Source: Streptomyces roseifaciens (GTDB taxonomy: Bacteria > Actinomycetota > Actinomycetes > Streptomycetales > Streptomycetaceae). Taken from it: 64,000 bases of DNA. Position numbers and translations under genes: made by a program. The notes beneath the pieces are model-generated. The model did no database searches and had not been told where the DNA came from. It saw only the letters and a program-made list of their open reading frames with translations. The stretch spans positions 2,677,218 through 2,741,217 of the forward strand of contig NZ_LNBE01000004.1 in the NCBI RefSeq assembly GCF_001445655.1, given 5' to 3'. This document shows, in pieces, positions 51,341 to 59,496 of this stretch. Numbering within the stretch: the stretch's first letter is position 1; every line of letters begins with the position of its first letter.

Positions 51341-54032
51341 CCGCTCCGCCGCGCGAGGAGGCACCGGCACCACCCTGGAGGTCCTGCGCGCGCTGGAGAG
51401 CGGGCCCCGCGGACTGCCCGAGGCCGAGGCCGACGAGCGGCTCGCGCGCCACGGCGAGAACGTCTTCCCCGGGCGCCGCCCCGAACCCTGGCCGCGCCGC
51501 TTCGCACGCAGCCTGCGCGACCCCTTCACCGCCGTCCTCCTCTCCCTCGGCCTGGTGTCGGCGGCCCTCGCCGCCTGGGGCACCGCCTGCGTGATCGCCG
51601 TCCTCGTCACCGTCAGCTGTGTGCTGCGTGCGACCGGCGAGCACCGCGCCGACCGCTCGGCGGCCGCCCTGCGCGAGCTGCTGGCCACCACCGCGACCGT
51701 CCGCCGCCGCCCCGCGGCCACGGAGGAGCCGGTGACCCGCGAGCTGCCCGTCGAGCAGCTCGTGCCGGGCGACGTCGTCCTCCTCGCCCCCGGCGACCTC
51801 GTCCCCGCCGACCTCCGGCTGCTGCGGACGACCGGCCTGGCCGTGCACGAGGCGGCGCTGACCGGGGAGTCCGCGCCCGTCGCCAAGGGCGCGGCCGGCG
51901 ACCTGTGCTTCCAGGGCAGCAGCGTCGTCTCCGGCAGCGCGACCGGCGTCGTCGTCGCCACCGGCGCGGACACCGTTCTGTCCGGGGCCTTGTCCGGGGT
52001 CCTGCCGCAGGACCGCGGCCGCCGGCTCCCCGGCCCCTTCGACCGCTCCGTGAACGGGATCGCCTGGACGCTGGTGCGGTGCATGCTGCTCGTCGCGCCG
52101 CTGGTGCTGGTCGCGAGCGCGCTGGTGCGCGGCCGCGGCATGGAGACGCTGCCGTTCGCCGTCGCGGTGGCGGTGGGCCTCACCCCCGAGATGCTGCCGG
52201 TCGTCGTCACGACGGCCCTGGCGCGCGGCGCCGCCCTCCTCGCGCGCGGCGGCGAGGTGATCGTCCGACGGCTGCCCGCACTGCACGACCTCGGCGCCGT
52301 CGACGTCCTGTGCGTCGACAAGACGGGCACCCTCACCCAGGACCGGCCGGTGTTCGCCTGCGCGGTCGACGCGGAGGGCCGCGAGGATCCGGCCGTACTG
52401 CACTGGGCCGCCGTGGCCGCCCTCTGGACCCTGCACCTCGCCGAGCTGCCCGCCCCGGACGCCCTCGACGAGGCGCTCCTCGACGCGGACGAGGAGCGGG
52501 GCGGCGGCGCGGACGGCGTCGAGGGCGTCGCGGCGCTGCCCTGCGGCCCCGGGCGCCGCGTCGCGTCGGCCCTCGTCCGGGTGGCGGGCGGCCGGCCGGG
52601 CACCCTGCCGGACCTCCTGCCGGACCTCCTGCCGGACTCCCCGCAGGATTCCCTGCAGGACTCCTTGCAGGACTGCTTGCCGGGCAACGTCCGCCTGCTC
52701 CGCCCGGCCCCGGACGCCGCCGCCCCCGCGGGCCGGTACGTGCTCGTGGTGAAGGGCGCCGCGGAGGACGTCCTGGAGCGGTGCACGCGCGTGAGCGAGG
52801 GAGGTCACGCCCGGGTCATCGGCCCTGCCGACCGCACCCGCCTCGCAGCCCGGGCGGACGCCCTCGCCGGGAGCGGCCTGCGGGTGCTCGCCGTCGCCCT
52901 CGCCGAGCGGCCCGCGAGCGCGAGCCCGTACGCCCCCGAGGACGAGCAGGAGCTCACCCTCGTCGGCTTCGTCGGACTGCAGGACGCCCTCGCGCCCACC
53001 GCCGAGGAGGCCCTGGCCGTTCTCGCCGGCCGCGGCGTGACCGTCAAGGTCCTCACCGGCGACCACCCGGGCACGGCCGCCCGGGCCTGCCGGGACCTGG
53101 GGCTCGACCCCGGCGAACCCCTCACGGCCGCCCGGATCGACGCGGCCGACGACGCCGAACTCGCCCGGCTCGCCGCCCGCACCACCGTCTTCGCCCGCTG
53201 CGCACCCGAGCACAAGGCCCGCGTCGTCCGCGCCCTGCGCACCTCCGGCGCCACGACCGGCTTCCTCGGCGACGGCGTCAACGACCTCGCCGCGCTGCAC
53301 GCCGCCGACGTGGGCATCTGCCCGCGCGACGGGGTGGCCGTGGCACGCGAGGCGGCCGACGTCGTGCTCGCCTCGAAGGACCTCACCGCCCTCGACCGGG
53401 CCGTCGTCGCGGGCCGCCGCAGCACCGGCAACATCGCCGCCTACCTGCGCATCACGCTCTCGTCCAACCTCGGCAACGTCATCGCGATGCTGGCCGCGGG
53501 CCTGCTGCTGCCGTTCCTGCCGATGCTGCCCGCGCAGGTGCTCGTGCAGAACCTGTGCTTCGACGCGGCCCAGCTCGCCCTCGCCTTCGACCGGCCCGGA
53601 GCCACGGCCCACCTGCGCCCCGTGGTGCTGCGCCCGCGCGCCCTGTTCCGCTTCATGACGGGCTTCGGCCTGCTGAACGCCACCGCCGACCTCGCGACCT
53701 TCGGGGTGCTGGCCCTGACCGTGCACCCCGGCGGCGGCGCCGGGGGACAGGCCGCCTTCCACGCGGGCTGGTTCACGGAGAACCTGCTGACCCAGGCCCT
53801 GGTCATCCTCCTGCTCCGTGCCGGCAGGGACGCGGCCGAGCGCCGGGCCCCGATACCGGTCCGCCTGGCGGCCGCCGCCCTCGCCGTCACGGGCCTGCTC
53901 CTGCCCTTGTCCCCCCTGGGCCCCGCCCTGGGCATGACGGCCCTGCCGCCGCTCTACTACGGCCTGATGACCGTCGTGCTGACGCTGTACGGGGCGGCGT
54001 TGGTGCTAGCACGCAGGAAAGCCCGTACGTAG
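51324..54032 (+). CDS. P-type ATPase, magnesium-transporter (MgtA)-like
   Basis: A 902-aa P-type ATPase: A-domain TGES (180-183), phosphorylated D332 in DKTGTLT, hinge GDGVNDLAAL, and membrane motif GLTPEMLPVVVTTALARGA typical of the MgtA (type IIIB) group. NLCFDAAQLALAFD near the end matches MgtA NLLYDxSQxxIPFD, with changes. It lacks the CPC motif of heavy-metal pumps. The N-domain contains a run of six four-residue repeats (430-453). The substrate is uncertain: MgtA kinship says magnesium, the coupled ArsR regulator suggests a transition metal. Confidence 0.85.
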   Translation: MAWEPDRSAARGGTGTTLEVLRALESGPRGLPEAEADERLARHGENVFPGRRPEPWPRRFARSLRDPFTAVLLSLGLVSAALAAWGTACVIAVLVTVSCVLRATGEHRADRSAAALRELLATTATVRRRPAATEEPVTRELPVEQLVPGDVVLLAPGDLVPADLRLLRTTGLAVHEAALTGESAPVAKGAAGDLCFQGSSVVSGSATGVVVATGADTVLSGALSGVLPQDRGRRLPGPFDRSVNGIAWTLVRCMLLVAPLVLVASALVRGRGMETLPFAVAVAVGLTPEMLPVVVTTALARGAALLARGGEVIVRRLPALHDLGAVDVLCVDKTGTLTQDRPVFACAVDAEGREDPAVLHWAAVAALWTLHLAELPAPDALDEALLDADEERGGGADGVEGVAALPCGPGRRVASALVRVAGGRPGTLPDLLPDLLPDSPQDSLQDSLQDCLPGNVRLLRPAPDAAAPAGRYVLVVKGAAEDVLERCTRVSEGGHARVIGPADRTRLAARADALAGSGLRVLAVALAERPASASPYAPEDEQELTLVGFVGLQDALAPTAEEALAVLAGRGVTVKVLTGDHPGTAARACRDLGLDPGEPLTAARIDAADDAELARLAARTTVFARCAPEHKARVVRALRTSGATTGFLGDGVNDLAALHAADVGICPRDGVAVAREAADVVLASKDLTALDRAVVAGRRSTGNIAAYLRITLSSNLGNVIAMLAAGLLLPFLPMLPAQVLVQNLCFDAAQLALAFDRPGATAHLRPVVLRPRALFRFMTGFGLLNATADLATFGVLALTVHPGGGAGGQAAFHAGWFTENLLTQALVILLLRAGRDAAERRAPIPVRLAAAALAVTGLLLPLSPLGPALGMTALPPLYYGLMTVVLTLYGAALVLARRKART

Positions 54033-54067
54033 CGCAGCCCGTACGCGGAAGAGCCCGTAAACAGCAG

Positions 54068-54116
54068 CGCACCCGGTCCATCCGGCCTCCCTCACGGGGG
54101 CCGGGGACCGGGTGCG
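54068..54116. terminator. Terminator between the P-type ATPase gene and sodN
   Basis: CGCACCCGGTCC pairs with GGACCGGGTGCG, with a second GGCC/GGCC pairing inside. It lies between convergent genes and likely serves both. Confidence 0.88.
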
Positions 54117-54136
54117 GACAGCGCCATGCCGCCTGA

Positions 54137-54532
54137 TCAGGCCTTCTTCGTCTCCCAGAAGATGCGGTCGATCTCGGCGATGTAGTCCAGCGCCTTCTGG
54201 CCCGTCTTCGGGTCGTTGGACGCCTTGGCCGCGCTCAGGGCCTTCAGGGTGTCGTTGACCAGCTGGTGCAGCTCGGGGTACTTCTCGAAGTGCGGCGGCT
54301 TGAAGTAGTCGCTCCAGAGCACCGAGACGTGGTGCTTGGCGAGCTCCGCGCGCTGCTCCTTGATGATGAGCGCACGGGCGCGGAAGTCCGCGTCCTCGTT
54401 CGCCTGGTACTTCTCCTGGACGGCCTTGACCGACTCTGCCTCGATGCGCGCCTGGGCGGGGTCGTAGACACCGCAGGGCAGGTCGCAGTGGGCGCTGACT
54501 CGCACCTTGGGTGCGAACAGGCGGGAGAGCAT
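54137..54532 (-). CDS. sodN: Nickel superoxide dismutase
   Basis: 131 aa. After removal of the 14-residue propeptide the mature protein begins HCDLPCGVYDP, the nickel hook (His1, Cys2, Cys6), here residues 15, 16 and 20 of the precursor. The rest is the four-helix bundle of the hexameric enzyme. It converts superoxide to peroxide and oxygen in the cytoplasm. The protease that removes the propeptide is encoded by the divergent sodX gene. In Streptomyces sodN is induced by nickel. Confidence 0.97.
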   Translation of the reverse strand: MLSRLFAPKVRVSAHCDLPCGVYDPAQARIEAESVKAVQEKYQANEDADFRARALIIKEQRAELAKHHVSVLWSDYFKPPHFEKYPELHQLVNDTLKALSAAKASNDPKTGQKALDYIAEIDRIFWETKKA

Positions 54533-54678
54533 AAGAGCTGTCCTTCCTCGTGATCGTCTTCTCAGGTGCGAGATTACTCGGTGTGGGAAGGCTTTTCTCG
54601 GGTGCCCCGGGGGGCTTAGGACAAAAGTCCGGTGTCAGTCTGGGACTGGTGGAGGATTACGGACCGGGAGGTGCCGCG

Positions 54679-55149
54679 GTGCAGGAGCAGGTGGACGAGC
54701 GCGGGCAGGAGCTGGACCGTGAGCGTCGCGGACTGCTGCGGATCGGGCTGGCGGAGGTCTACAACCCGTCGATGGTGCCGACCCTGAACCCCGGGGACCA
54801 GCTGGTCGTCCAGTACGGAGCGGTGGTGCGGCCGGGTGACGTGGTGGTGCTGCGCCACCCGTTCCGGCAGGATCTGCTCATCGTCAAGCGCGCCGTGGAG
54901 CTGCGCGAGGGCGGCTGGTGGGTCCGCGGGGACAACCCGCTGGTGGAGAACGACAGCCGGGAGTTCGGGGTGGTGCCGCAGGAGCTCGTCGTGGCCCGCG
55001 CGCTGGTGCGGCTGCGGCGGCCCCCGCAGGCGGGTCAGCGCTCGGCGGGCGCGCTGCTGTCGTGGCTGGCCTCGGCGCTCAGGCCGGTGCGGTCGCTGCC
55101 CGCCGGGGCCTCGGCCGCGCGGCTCTCCAGGCGCTTGCGGGCGCGGTAG
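54679..55149 (+). CDS. sodX: Nickel-SOD maturation protease (S24/S26 family)
   Basis: A signal-peptidase-like Ser/Lys protease of 156 aa with the chosen GTG: catalytic S31 in YNPSMVPTL and K70 in IVKRAV, plus the GDNPLVENDSR box. It cuts the SodN propeptide so that nickel can bind at the new His1. GTG 54679 follows GGGAGG at eight bases. There is no strong membrane anchor, consistent with a cytoplasmic substrate. Its last ~115 bases overlap the convergent CGNR gene. Confidence 0.9.
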   Translation: MQEQVDERGQELDRERRGLLRIGLAEVYNPSMVPTLNPGDQLVVQYGAVVRPGDVVVLRHPFRQDLLIVKRAVELREGGWWVRGDNPLVENDSREFGVVPQELVVARALVRLRRPPQAGQRSAGALLSWLASALRPVRSLPAGASAARLSRRLRAR

Positions 55150-55682
55150 GCGGCGACGTTGGCGCGGGTGGCGCAGCGGTCGGAGCAGTAGCGGCGCGAG
55201 CGGTTGGTCGAGGTGTCGAGGTAGGCGTGGCGGCAGGGCGACGCCTGGCAGATGCCGAGCCGGTCGACGCCGTACTCCGTCAGGTGCACGGCGAGGCCCA
55301 TGCAGGCGGTGGCGGCGTACGAGGCACCGGCGTTGGCCGCGTGGTCGGCGATGTGCATGTGCCACTTGGGGCGGCCGTCCTCGTCGCGGTACTCGTGCCC
55401 GGAGACCTGCGGGCTGACCGGGTACTCCATCAGCAGGGCGTTGAGCAGGTCCACGGCGCGCACTTCGTCGCCCTCGGCGGCGGCCTCGAAGACGGCGCGC
55501 AGCCGGGCCCGGACGGCCCTCAGCCGGGTGACGTCGCTGTCGCCCGCCCGCCGGGCCCCCTGGGCGCTGGGCCCGAAGAGCTCGCGCACGGCTTCGACGG
55601 AGGTCAGCGTGTCCGTGCCGCGGCCGGGCTCCTCGCTGTTGACCAGCCGCACAGCGAAGTCCGAGTAATAGGCCAGTTCCAC
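55035..55682 (-). CDS. CGNR zinc-finger (ABATE domain) putative regulator
   Basis: 215 aa: an N-terminal ABATE domain and a C-terminal CGNR zinc finger (GICQASPCRHAYLD then RRYCSDRCATRANVAAYRAR, cysteines about residues 144-178), thought to bind DNA. The family is poorly studied and often regulates stress or catabolic genes. The final ~38 codons overlap the end of sodX on the other strand, which is unusual; the conserved part of both proteins lies outside the overlap. Confidence 0.85.
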   Translation of the reverse strand: MELAYYSDFAVRLVNSEEPGRGTDTLTSVEAVRELFGPSAQGARRAGDSDVTRLRAVRARLRAVFEAAAEGDEVRAVDLLNALLMEYPVSPQVSGHEYRDEDGRPKWHMHIADHAANAGASYAATACMGLAVHLTEYGVDRLGICQASPCRHAYLDTSTNRSRRYCSDRCATRANVAAYRARKRLESRAAEAPAGSDRTGLSAEASHDSSAPAER

Positions 55683-55783
55683 TTGTGGTCCTTACGCAGG
55701 GCGGTCTAAGGTCGGCGCACCGGCCTGTAATGGTCGGTGTAGGACCGAGGGTATTACACGGTATGACCCGTTGGAGGAACCTC

Positions 55784-56161
55784 ATGACCGAGGCCGTCGT
55801 CGGCACGGACTGGAACGCCTGGCAGGACAGCTGGGACCGGCAGCAGGAGTGGTACCTGCCCGACCGCGAGGAGCGGTTCCGGGTGATGCTCGACATGGTC
55901 GAGGCCCTCGCGGGCCCCACGCCCCGCGTGCTCGACCTCGCCTGCGGCACCGGCACCATCACCGCCCGCCTGCTGGACCGCTTCCCCGGAGCCGTCTCCA
56001 CCGGCGTCGACCTGGACCCCGCCCTGCTGACCATCGCCCGCGGCACCTTCGCCGGCGACGACCGCGTCCGGTTCGTCACCGCGGACCTCAAGGACCCGGA
56101 CTGGACCGCACGGCTGCCCCACGAGCACTACGACGCCGTACTCACCAGGAACTCCCTCTAA
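55784..56161 (+). pseudogene. SAM-dependent methyltransferase gene cut off by an inserted element
   Basis: Starts normally (ATG with GGAGG ahead) and shows SAM motif I VLDLACGTGTIT and the acidic loop GVDLDPALL. The frame then reads DAVLT where homologues continue into a further ~100-150 residues, but here it turns to RNSL and stops after 125 codons. From this point the DNA changes character. The simplest reading is that a mobile element has integrated inside the gene and the 3-prime half lies beyond the right end of the window. Confidence 0.75.
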
Positions 56162-56236
56162 ACACACACCCTACCCACGGGGACCAGGTGGCAGAAGGGT
56201 CCTCTTCGGATGCGTGATCTAGGTGGACGTGCGGAA

Positions 56237-56276
56237 GCCCCGCCCGCACGCCTCGAAGTGAGGGCACGGACGGGGC
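56237..56276 (-). terminator. Terminator at the left end of the element
   Basis: GCCCCG-x-CCG pairs with CGG-x-CGGGGC (one mismatch), about 15 bases after the stop of the last minus-strand element gene. It ends the early operon before the host gene remnant. Confidence 0.65.
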
Positions 56277-56290
56277 GTGAGTGCGGCTGA

Positions 56291-56488
56291 CTACGGCTGG
56301 TTCTTGCTCTCTTCCCGCACGCAGTCAAGACAGACCCATCCCTTGCGGACCACGAGCTGAGTCCGTTCCTTCGGGTGCTTGCCGCACCACTCGGAGGGTC
56401 CGGGCTGGTCGGGTAGATCGCGCTTGATCAGCATGCCGATCCGGGCCCGGTTGCTCAGCGGCTCGTCCGGGAATGGGGTGTCACTCAT
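56291..56488 (-). CDS. Small phage-type protein with CxxH/CxxC zinc-like motif
   Basis: 65 aa with EWCGKH near residue 34 and VCLDC near residue 55, spaced like a small zinc ribbon. Its ATG overlaps the stop of the next gene upstream (ATGA). No known function; likely a DNA- or RNA-binding accessory protein of the element. Confidence 0.65.
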   Translation of the reverse strand: MSDTPFPDEPLSNRARIGMLIKRDLPDQPGPSEWCGKHPKERTQLVVRKGWVCLDCVREESKNQP

Positions 56489-56589
56489 CAGTCATCGTCG
56501 CCTTCCTGAGTGTCCGGCTCCGGCTCCGACGCGGTGACGATCTCCTCTTCGAACACGTCGTATCCGTTGACTTCATCCTTGCCACCCAT
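56488..56589 (-). CDS. 33-aa acidic peptide of the element
   Basis: Begins MGGKDEVNGYDVFEEEIV and ends in an acidic tail; its stop overlaps the start of the zinc-like gene. A longer frame continues upstream but with no good start. It may be real because of the overlap and neighbouring layout; function unknown. Confidence 0.45.
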   Translation of the reverse strand: MGGKDEVNGYDVFEEEIVTASEPEPDTQEGDDD

Positions 56590-56684
56590 GGTGGGACTCC
56601 ATTCGTCGGGTGTTGCGGGAACCCGCCGGGCTGCTGACCTTCGTGGGCCTAGCACTGGGGCGACCGGGCGGGGGTCCGGGTGCC

Positions 56685-56888
56685 TCAGTACCTTCCGGCC
56701 CTGCGGCTGATGCCGCTCTTGCTGACGTGCCAGTAGGGACACCAGTTGCAGTCGTAAGCGCGGTACGGCAGCGGCCTGTCGGCAGGGGCGTCGCGCCCGA
56801 CCGTTGCGATGAACAGCCGCGCGTCGCTCTCGTCTTCAAAGCTGGCTTTGCGGGTGCGTGGACAGCGCGGTAAGTCGTGGTGGGTCAC
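56685..56888 (-). CDS. Small element protein with CNWCPYWHV motif
   Basis: 67 aa. The start is a GTG that overlaps the stop of the upstream gene (GTGA). The segment YDCNWCPYWHVSKSG is found in many small proteins of actinomycete phages and integrative elements; the C-x2-C-x4-H pattern suggests metal binding. Function unknown. Confidence 0.65.
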   Translation of the reverse strand: MTHHDLPRCPRTRKASFEDESDARLFIATVGRDAPADRPLPYRAYDCNWCPYWHVSKSGISRRAGRY

Positions 56889-57022
56889 TTGTTCTTACGC
56901 TCTTCCTTCGCAGCCTTGCGACGCTCCGCCCGGTTCCCCTCGGGGTCGGCCTGCGTCGGTCGGTTCGGCACCTTGACGACGTGAGACCCGCCCTGCGGGG
57001 TTCTGGCGCCCTTTTTGACCAT
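56885..57022 (-). CDS. 45-aa basic peptide of the element
   Basis: Read directly from the minus strand: starts MVKKGARTPQGGSHVVKV and ends in a Lys/Arg/Glu-rich helix (RRKAAKEERKNK). The stop overlaps the GTG start of the next gene, which supports its being translated. Probably nucleic-acid binding; otherwise unknown. Confidence 0.55.
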   Translation of the reverse strand: MVKKGARTPQGGSHVVKVPNRPTQADPEGNRAERRKAAKEERKNK

Positions 57023-57160
57023 GTCGTGTCCTTTCTATGGCGGTGGTACACCCGCCCGGCCGCCTCACATCGGGCGGTGTCCGTCACTCAGACGATCGGG
57101 CGGAGGTTCGGCCTGCCCCCACCGACTGGCGGAAGGGCAGGAATCTGGGGCCCTAGCGAT

Positions 57161-57397
57161 CTACGGTTTGCGCTCGCGTTCCTGCTTCCTGCGCCATCGA
57201 ATGACGGCAGCCTCCGACCGGCCGCGGATGCGTACGCCGCGCTCAACCAATGCTGCGCGTAGCCAGATGTGACCGACACCGAGGCTGGCGGCAAGATCGC
57301 TCATGGACTCTTCACCGTCGTTGTAGCGATTTATGACGGTGGGCATCTGCGAGAGAACCCGGGCTCGGGCTTCCTCCGCCGCCGCACTGGGCTTCAT
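57161..57397 (-). CDS. Helix-turn-helix-like small protein
   Basis: 78 aa. MSDLAASLGVGHIWLRAALVE (cut at about residues 32-52) has the spacing of a helix-turn-helix, followed by basic residues (RGRSEAAVIRWRRKQERERK). It may be an excisionase or transcription factor of the element; which one cannot be told by eye. Confidence 0.6.
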   Translation of the reverse strand: MKPSAAAEEARARVLSQMPTVINRYNDGEESMSDLAASLGVGHIWLRAALVERGVRIRGRSEAAVIRWRRKQERERKP

Positions 57398-57476
57398 GAA
57401 CCTGTCTCCTGGTAGGGCCCGCCCCTGTGCTAGGCCCCTCGGGGGTGCGGGGTCGTCTGGCAGAGGGGCGGACGGT

Positions 57477-57749
57477 CTAGGGGGTGCCCTGCCGAGGCGG
57501 CATGCAGGATGCCTTGAAGTACTCGGTAGCGGCGAGCAGAGCGGCGGCGTCCCGGGTCTCTTGCCGCAGCTCTTCTATGCGCTCGTCAACCGCCGCCCTC
57601 AGCACGTCCCGGAACTGCGGCGTGCGGTACACGGCCGGGTTATAGGCGGGTACCAGGGCCTCAGGCCTCGGCGAGTTCGAAGCGGCAGCCCCGTCCGGGG
57701 TGATGACCAGGACCGGGCGTACGTCGTCGGCGGGGTGCTGCTCGATCAC
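57477..57749 (-). CDS. Unrecognised 90-aa element protein
   Basis: Start taken at the GTG that overlaps the previous stop as GTGA (VIEQHPADDVRPVLVITPDG). The middle is helical (RDVLRAAVDERIEELRQETRDAA). No family recognised. Confidence 0.55.
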   Translation of the reverse strand: MIEQHPADDVRPVLVITPDGAAASNSPRPEALVPAYNPAVYRTPQFRDVLRAAVDERIEELRQETRDAAALLAATEYFKASCMPPRQGTP

Positions 57750-57955
57750 GCGACCACCACCCATCGGCGGCACTTCGCGAGGTGCCGCAGGAGTCGGGCG
57801 CGTGCCACGAGCATCCCCAAGTCGTCGCCACCGTCGTGGGCCTCGCGTAGATCAGCGCCCAGTGCAACGCATTCACGGCACGGGGGCGACGAGGGAGGGT
57901 CGGGCGCCATCCACTTCCCGGCGCAGTGCGGTAGGGAGAACGGAGGAGTGGGCAT
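57746..57955 (-). CDS. Unrecognised 69-aa element protein with a CREC motif
   Basis: The ATG overlaps the stop of the upstream gene (TAATG), and its own stop overlaps the next start, so three genes in a row are coupled. Cysteines in LPHCAG, PPCRECV and AKCRRW may bind zinc. No family recognised. Confidence 0.55.
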   Translation of the reverse strand: MPTPPFSLPHCAGKWMAPDPPSSPPCRECVALGADLREAHDGGDDLGMLVARARLLRHLAKCRRWVVVA

Positions 57956-58299
57956 TAGTCCACGCTCCGGGGTCCGAGCCCGAGCGCCCGGCGCTCCTCA
58001 TTGGTCGCGATACGCAATCGGTCCATGCTGCGGACCGTCCACCGGCCGCCGCTCCCGTCAACCGGCGCGATCGGGTAGCCGTCCTCTGTGCGCGCCTGCA
58101 TCACGCCCATGCGGTCGGTGTCCCTGTCCACAACCAGGGCACCGGAGCGGTAGCCGGCCCAGTGCGTTGCCATCGTCTCCACGATGGTGTGCCGCACGGG
58201 GGGCAAATCCCGGGCGGGCGCGTGATCAGGCCCGAATCTGCCTAGATCGATTCCTGCACCAGCGCCTGTCCTGGACTGCTCCCGCCTATGCTCTCTCAT
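57955..58299 (-). CDS. Unrecognised 114-aa protein, first gene of the minus-strand operon
   Basis: ATG 58299 follows AGAGGCAGGCAGCC. The central part reads VDRDTDRMGVMQARTEDGYPI, then RWTVRSMDRLRIATNEERRALGL, a pattern common in small proteins of Streptomyces integrative elements. It starts the operon divergent from the XRE regulator, whose operator lies in between. Function unknown. Confidence 0.6.
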   Translation of the reverse strand: MREHRREQSRTGAGAGIDLGRFGPDHAPARDLPPVRHTIVETMATHWAGYRSGALVVDRDTDRMGVMQARTEDGYPIAPVDGSGGRWTVRSMDRLRIATNEERRALGLGPRSVD

Positions 58300-58408
58300 G
58301 GCTGCCTGCCTCTTTCAGGTGGTCCACGGCCCCCGGACGTTCACCGCGTCGCGGGGGTACTTGCATCGGTCCATACTTCGACGTGCAGTGCTAACACGGG
58401 AGTTGACC

Positions 58409-58445
58409 AGGGTTGACTACTCTGGAAGCACCACCAGTCAACCCT
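58409..58445. promoter_or_regulatory. Inverted repeat operator upstream of the XRE regulator
   Basis: Perfect 10-bp arms AGGGTTGACT and AGTCAACCCT, 17 bases apart, with a further GTTGACCA just to the left (58402-58409). It sits 13 bases before the regulator gene and between it and the divergent operon, as expected for a repressor switch. Confidence 0.75.
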
Positions 58446-58457
58446 CAGAGGTTCATG

Positions 58458-59426
58458 ATGAGTGACTTTGCTGATCTTGCCCGCAGGGCGCTCCGGGATA
58501 GCGGCTATTCCATGAAGGCTGCCGCACGCGCCATGGAATACGACGTCGCCTACCTCTCCCGAGTGCTCAACGGCAAGCAGAACCCGTCGGCGAAGCTCGC
58601 AGAATTGATGGATGATCTCGTTGGGGCGGGAGGTGCATTGGCCGCGACCGTGCTCAGCGACGACGAAAAGTCGAGGGTTTCCCGCAGTGCCGCCAACCCT
58701 TCCCGTCTGGACGCCGGAACTGTGGACGCACTTGCCGATGTCTTGGCCGCTTACCGGCGGCTGGACGATACGGCGAAGCCAGAGTCGGTGATCCCGGCAA
58801 CCGTGGCGCAGACGAAAGAGGTCACCCGAATGCTCAGGGGTGCCCGGGGGCCCCACAGGGACCGATTGGCGGAAGTCGCCTCCGAGTGGGTTCAATTCTC
58901 GGGATGGATGCTCGCCCAAGTCCGCAAGGACAGCCAAGCGGTCGGACTTCTCAACGATGCTTTAGAGTTGGCAGACGAAATCGGTAACGGCACCCTTGCG
59001 GCCCAAGCCTTGAATTTCAAGGGCTACATTGCCCGACAGCAAGGCAGGCCTCAGGGCATTGCTCGATGGTTCCTTGCCGCAGCCACCGCACCAGGTGCAC
59101 ACCCCGCCCAGCGAATCGGAGACCTCCTCCAAGCGGCAGCGGGGATGGCGGCTATGGGCGAACTCGACGCGGCATTGCGTATGGTGGAGAAAGCTGAAGG
59201 ATTGACAGATAAAGCGGCCTCCCTCCCTCCGCCGGACACGGCCTACTGGTTGACTCCCGCGTTCAACCGCCTGAATATGGGAATTTGCACACTCGCACTC
59301 GGGCGTTACAGTGAAGCTGTCGACCATTTGACCTCCGGGCTCGCCGGACTACCGGAGGAACTGCGAGACGCCCCCTGGTCATGGGAACACAAGGATGCGC
59401 TACGCCGGGCCGTAGAGGCTGCCTAG
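58458..59426 (+). CDS. XRE-family regulator with TPR-like repeat region
   Basis: 322 aa: N-terminal helix-turn-helix (SMKAAARAMEYDVAYLSRVL, about residues 15-34), then a long all-helical region with TPR-like repeats (ALELADEIGNGTLAAQALNF and RYSEAVDHLTSGLAGLP). Such Streptomyces regulators, sometimes phage-encoded, sense a peptide or small ligand in the TPR part. GC is lower than in the host genes. ATG 58458 has better spacing from AGAGG than ATG 58455. Likely the repressor of the divergent operon. Confidence 0.85.
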   Translation: MSDFADLARRALRDSGYSMKAAARAMEYDVAYLSRVLNGKQNPSAKLAELMDDLVGAGGALAATVLSDDEKSRVSRSAANPSRLDAGTVDALADVLAAYRRLDDTAKPESVIPATVAQTKEVTRMLRGARGPHRDRLAEVASEWVQFSGWMLAQVRKDSQAVGLLNDALELADEIGNGTLAAQALNFKGYIARQQGRPQGIARWFLAAATAPGAHPAQRIGDLLQAAAGMAAMGELDAALRMVEKAEGLTDKAASLPPPDTAYWLTPAFNRLNMGICTLALGRYSEAVDHLTSGLAGLPEELRDAPWSWEHKDALRRAVEAA

Positions 59427-59496
59427 AGCGCACAGGAACCCGCCAGTTCCCTGCCTTATTCCCTTGCCCGGAAGGCACGGAAGCAGTCGAGCTGCG

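Noticed and set aside
51129..53762. 877-codon minus frame opposite the P-type ATPase gene
   Set aside because: Antisense shadow; the plus strand has all P-type ATPase motifs.
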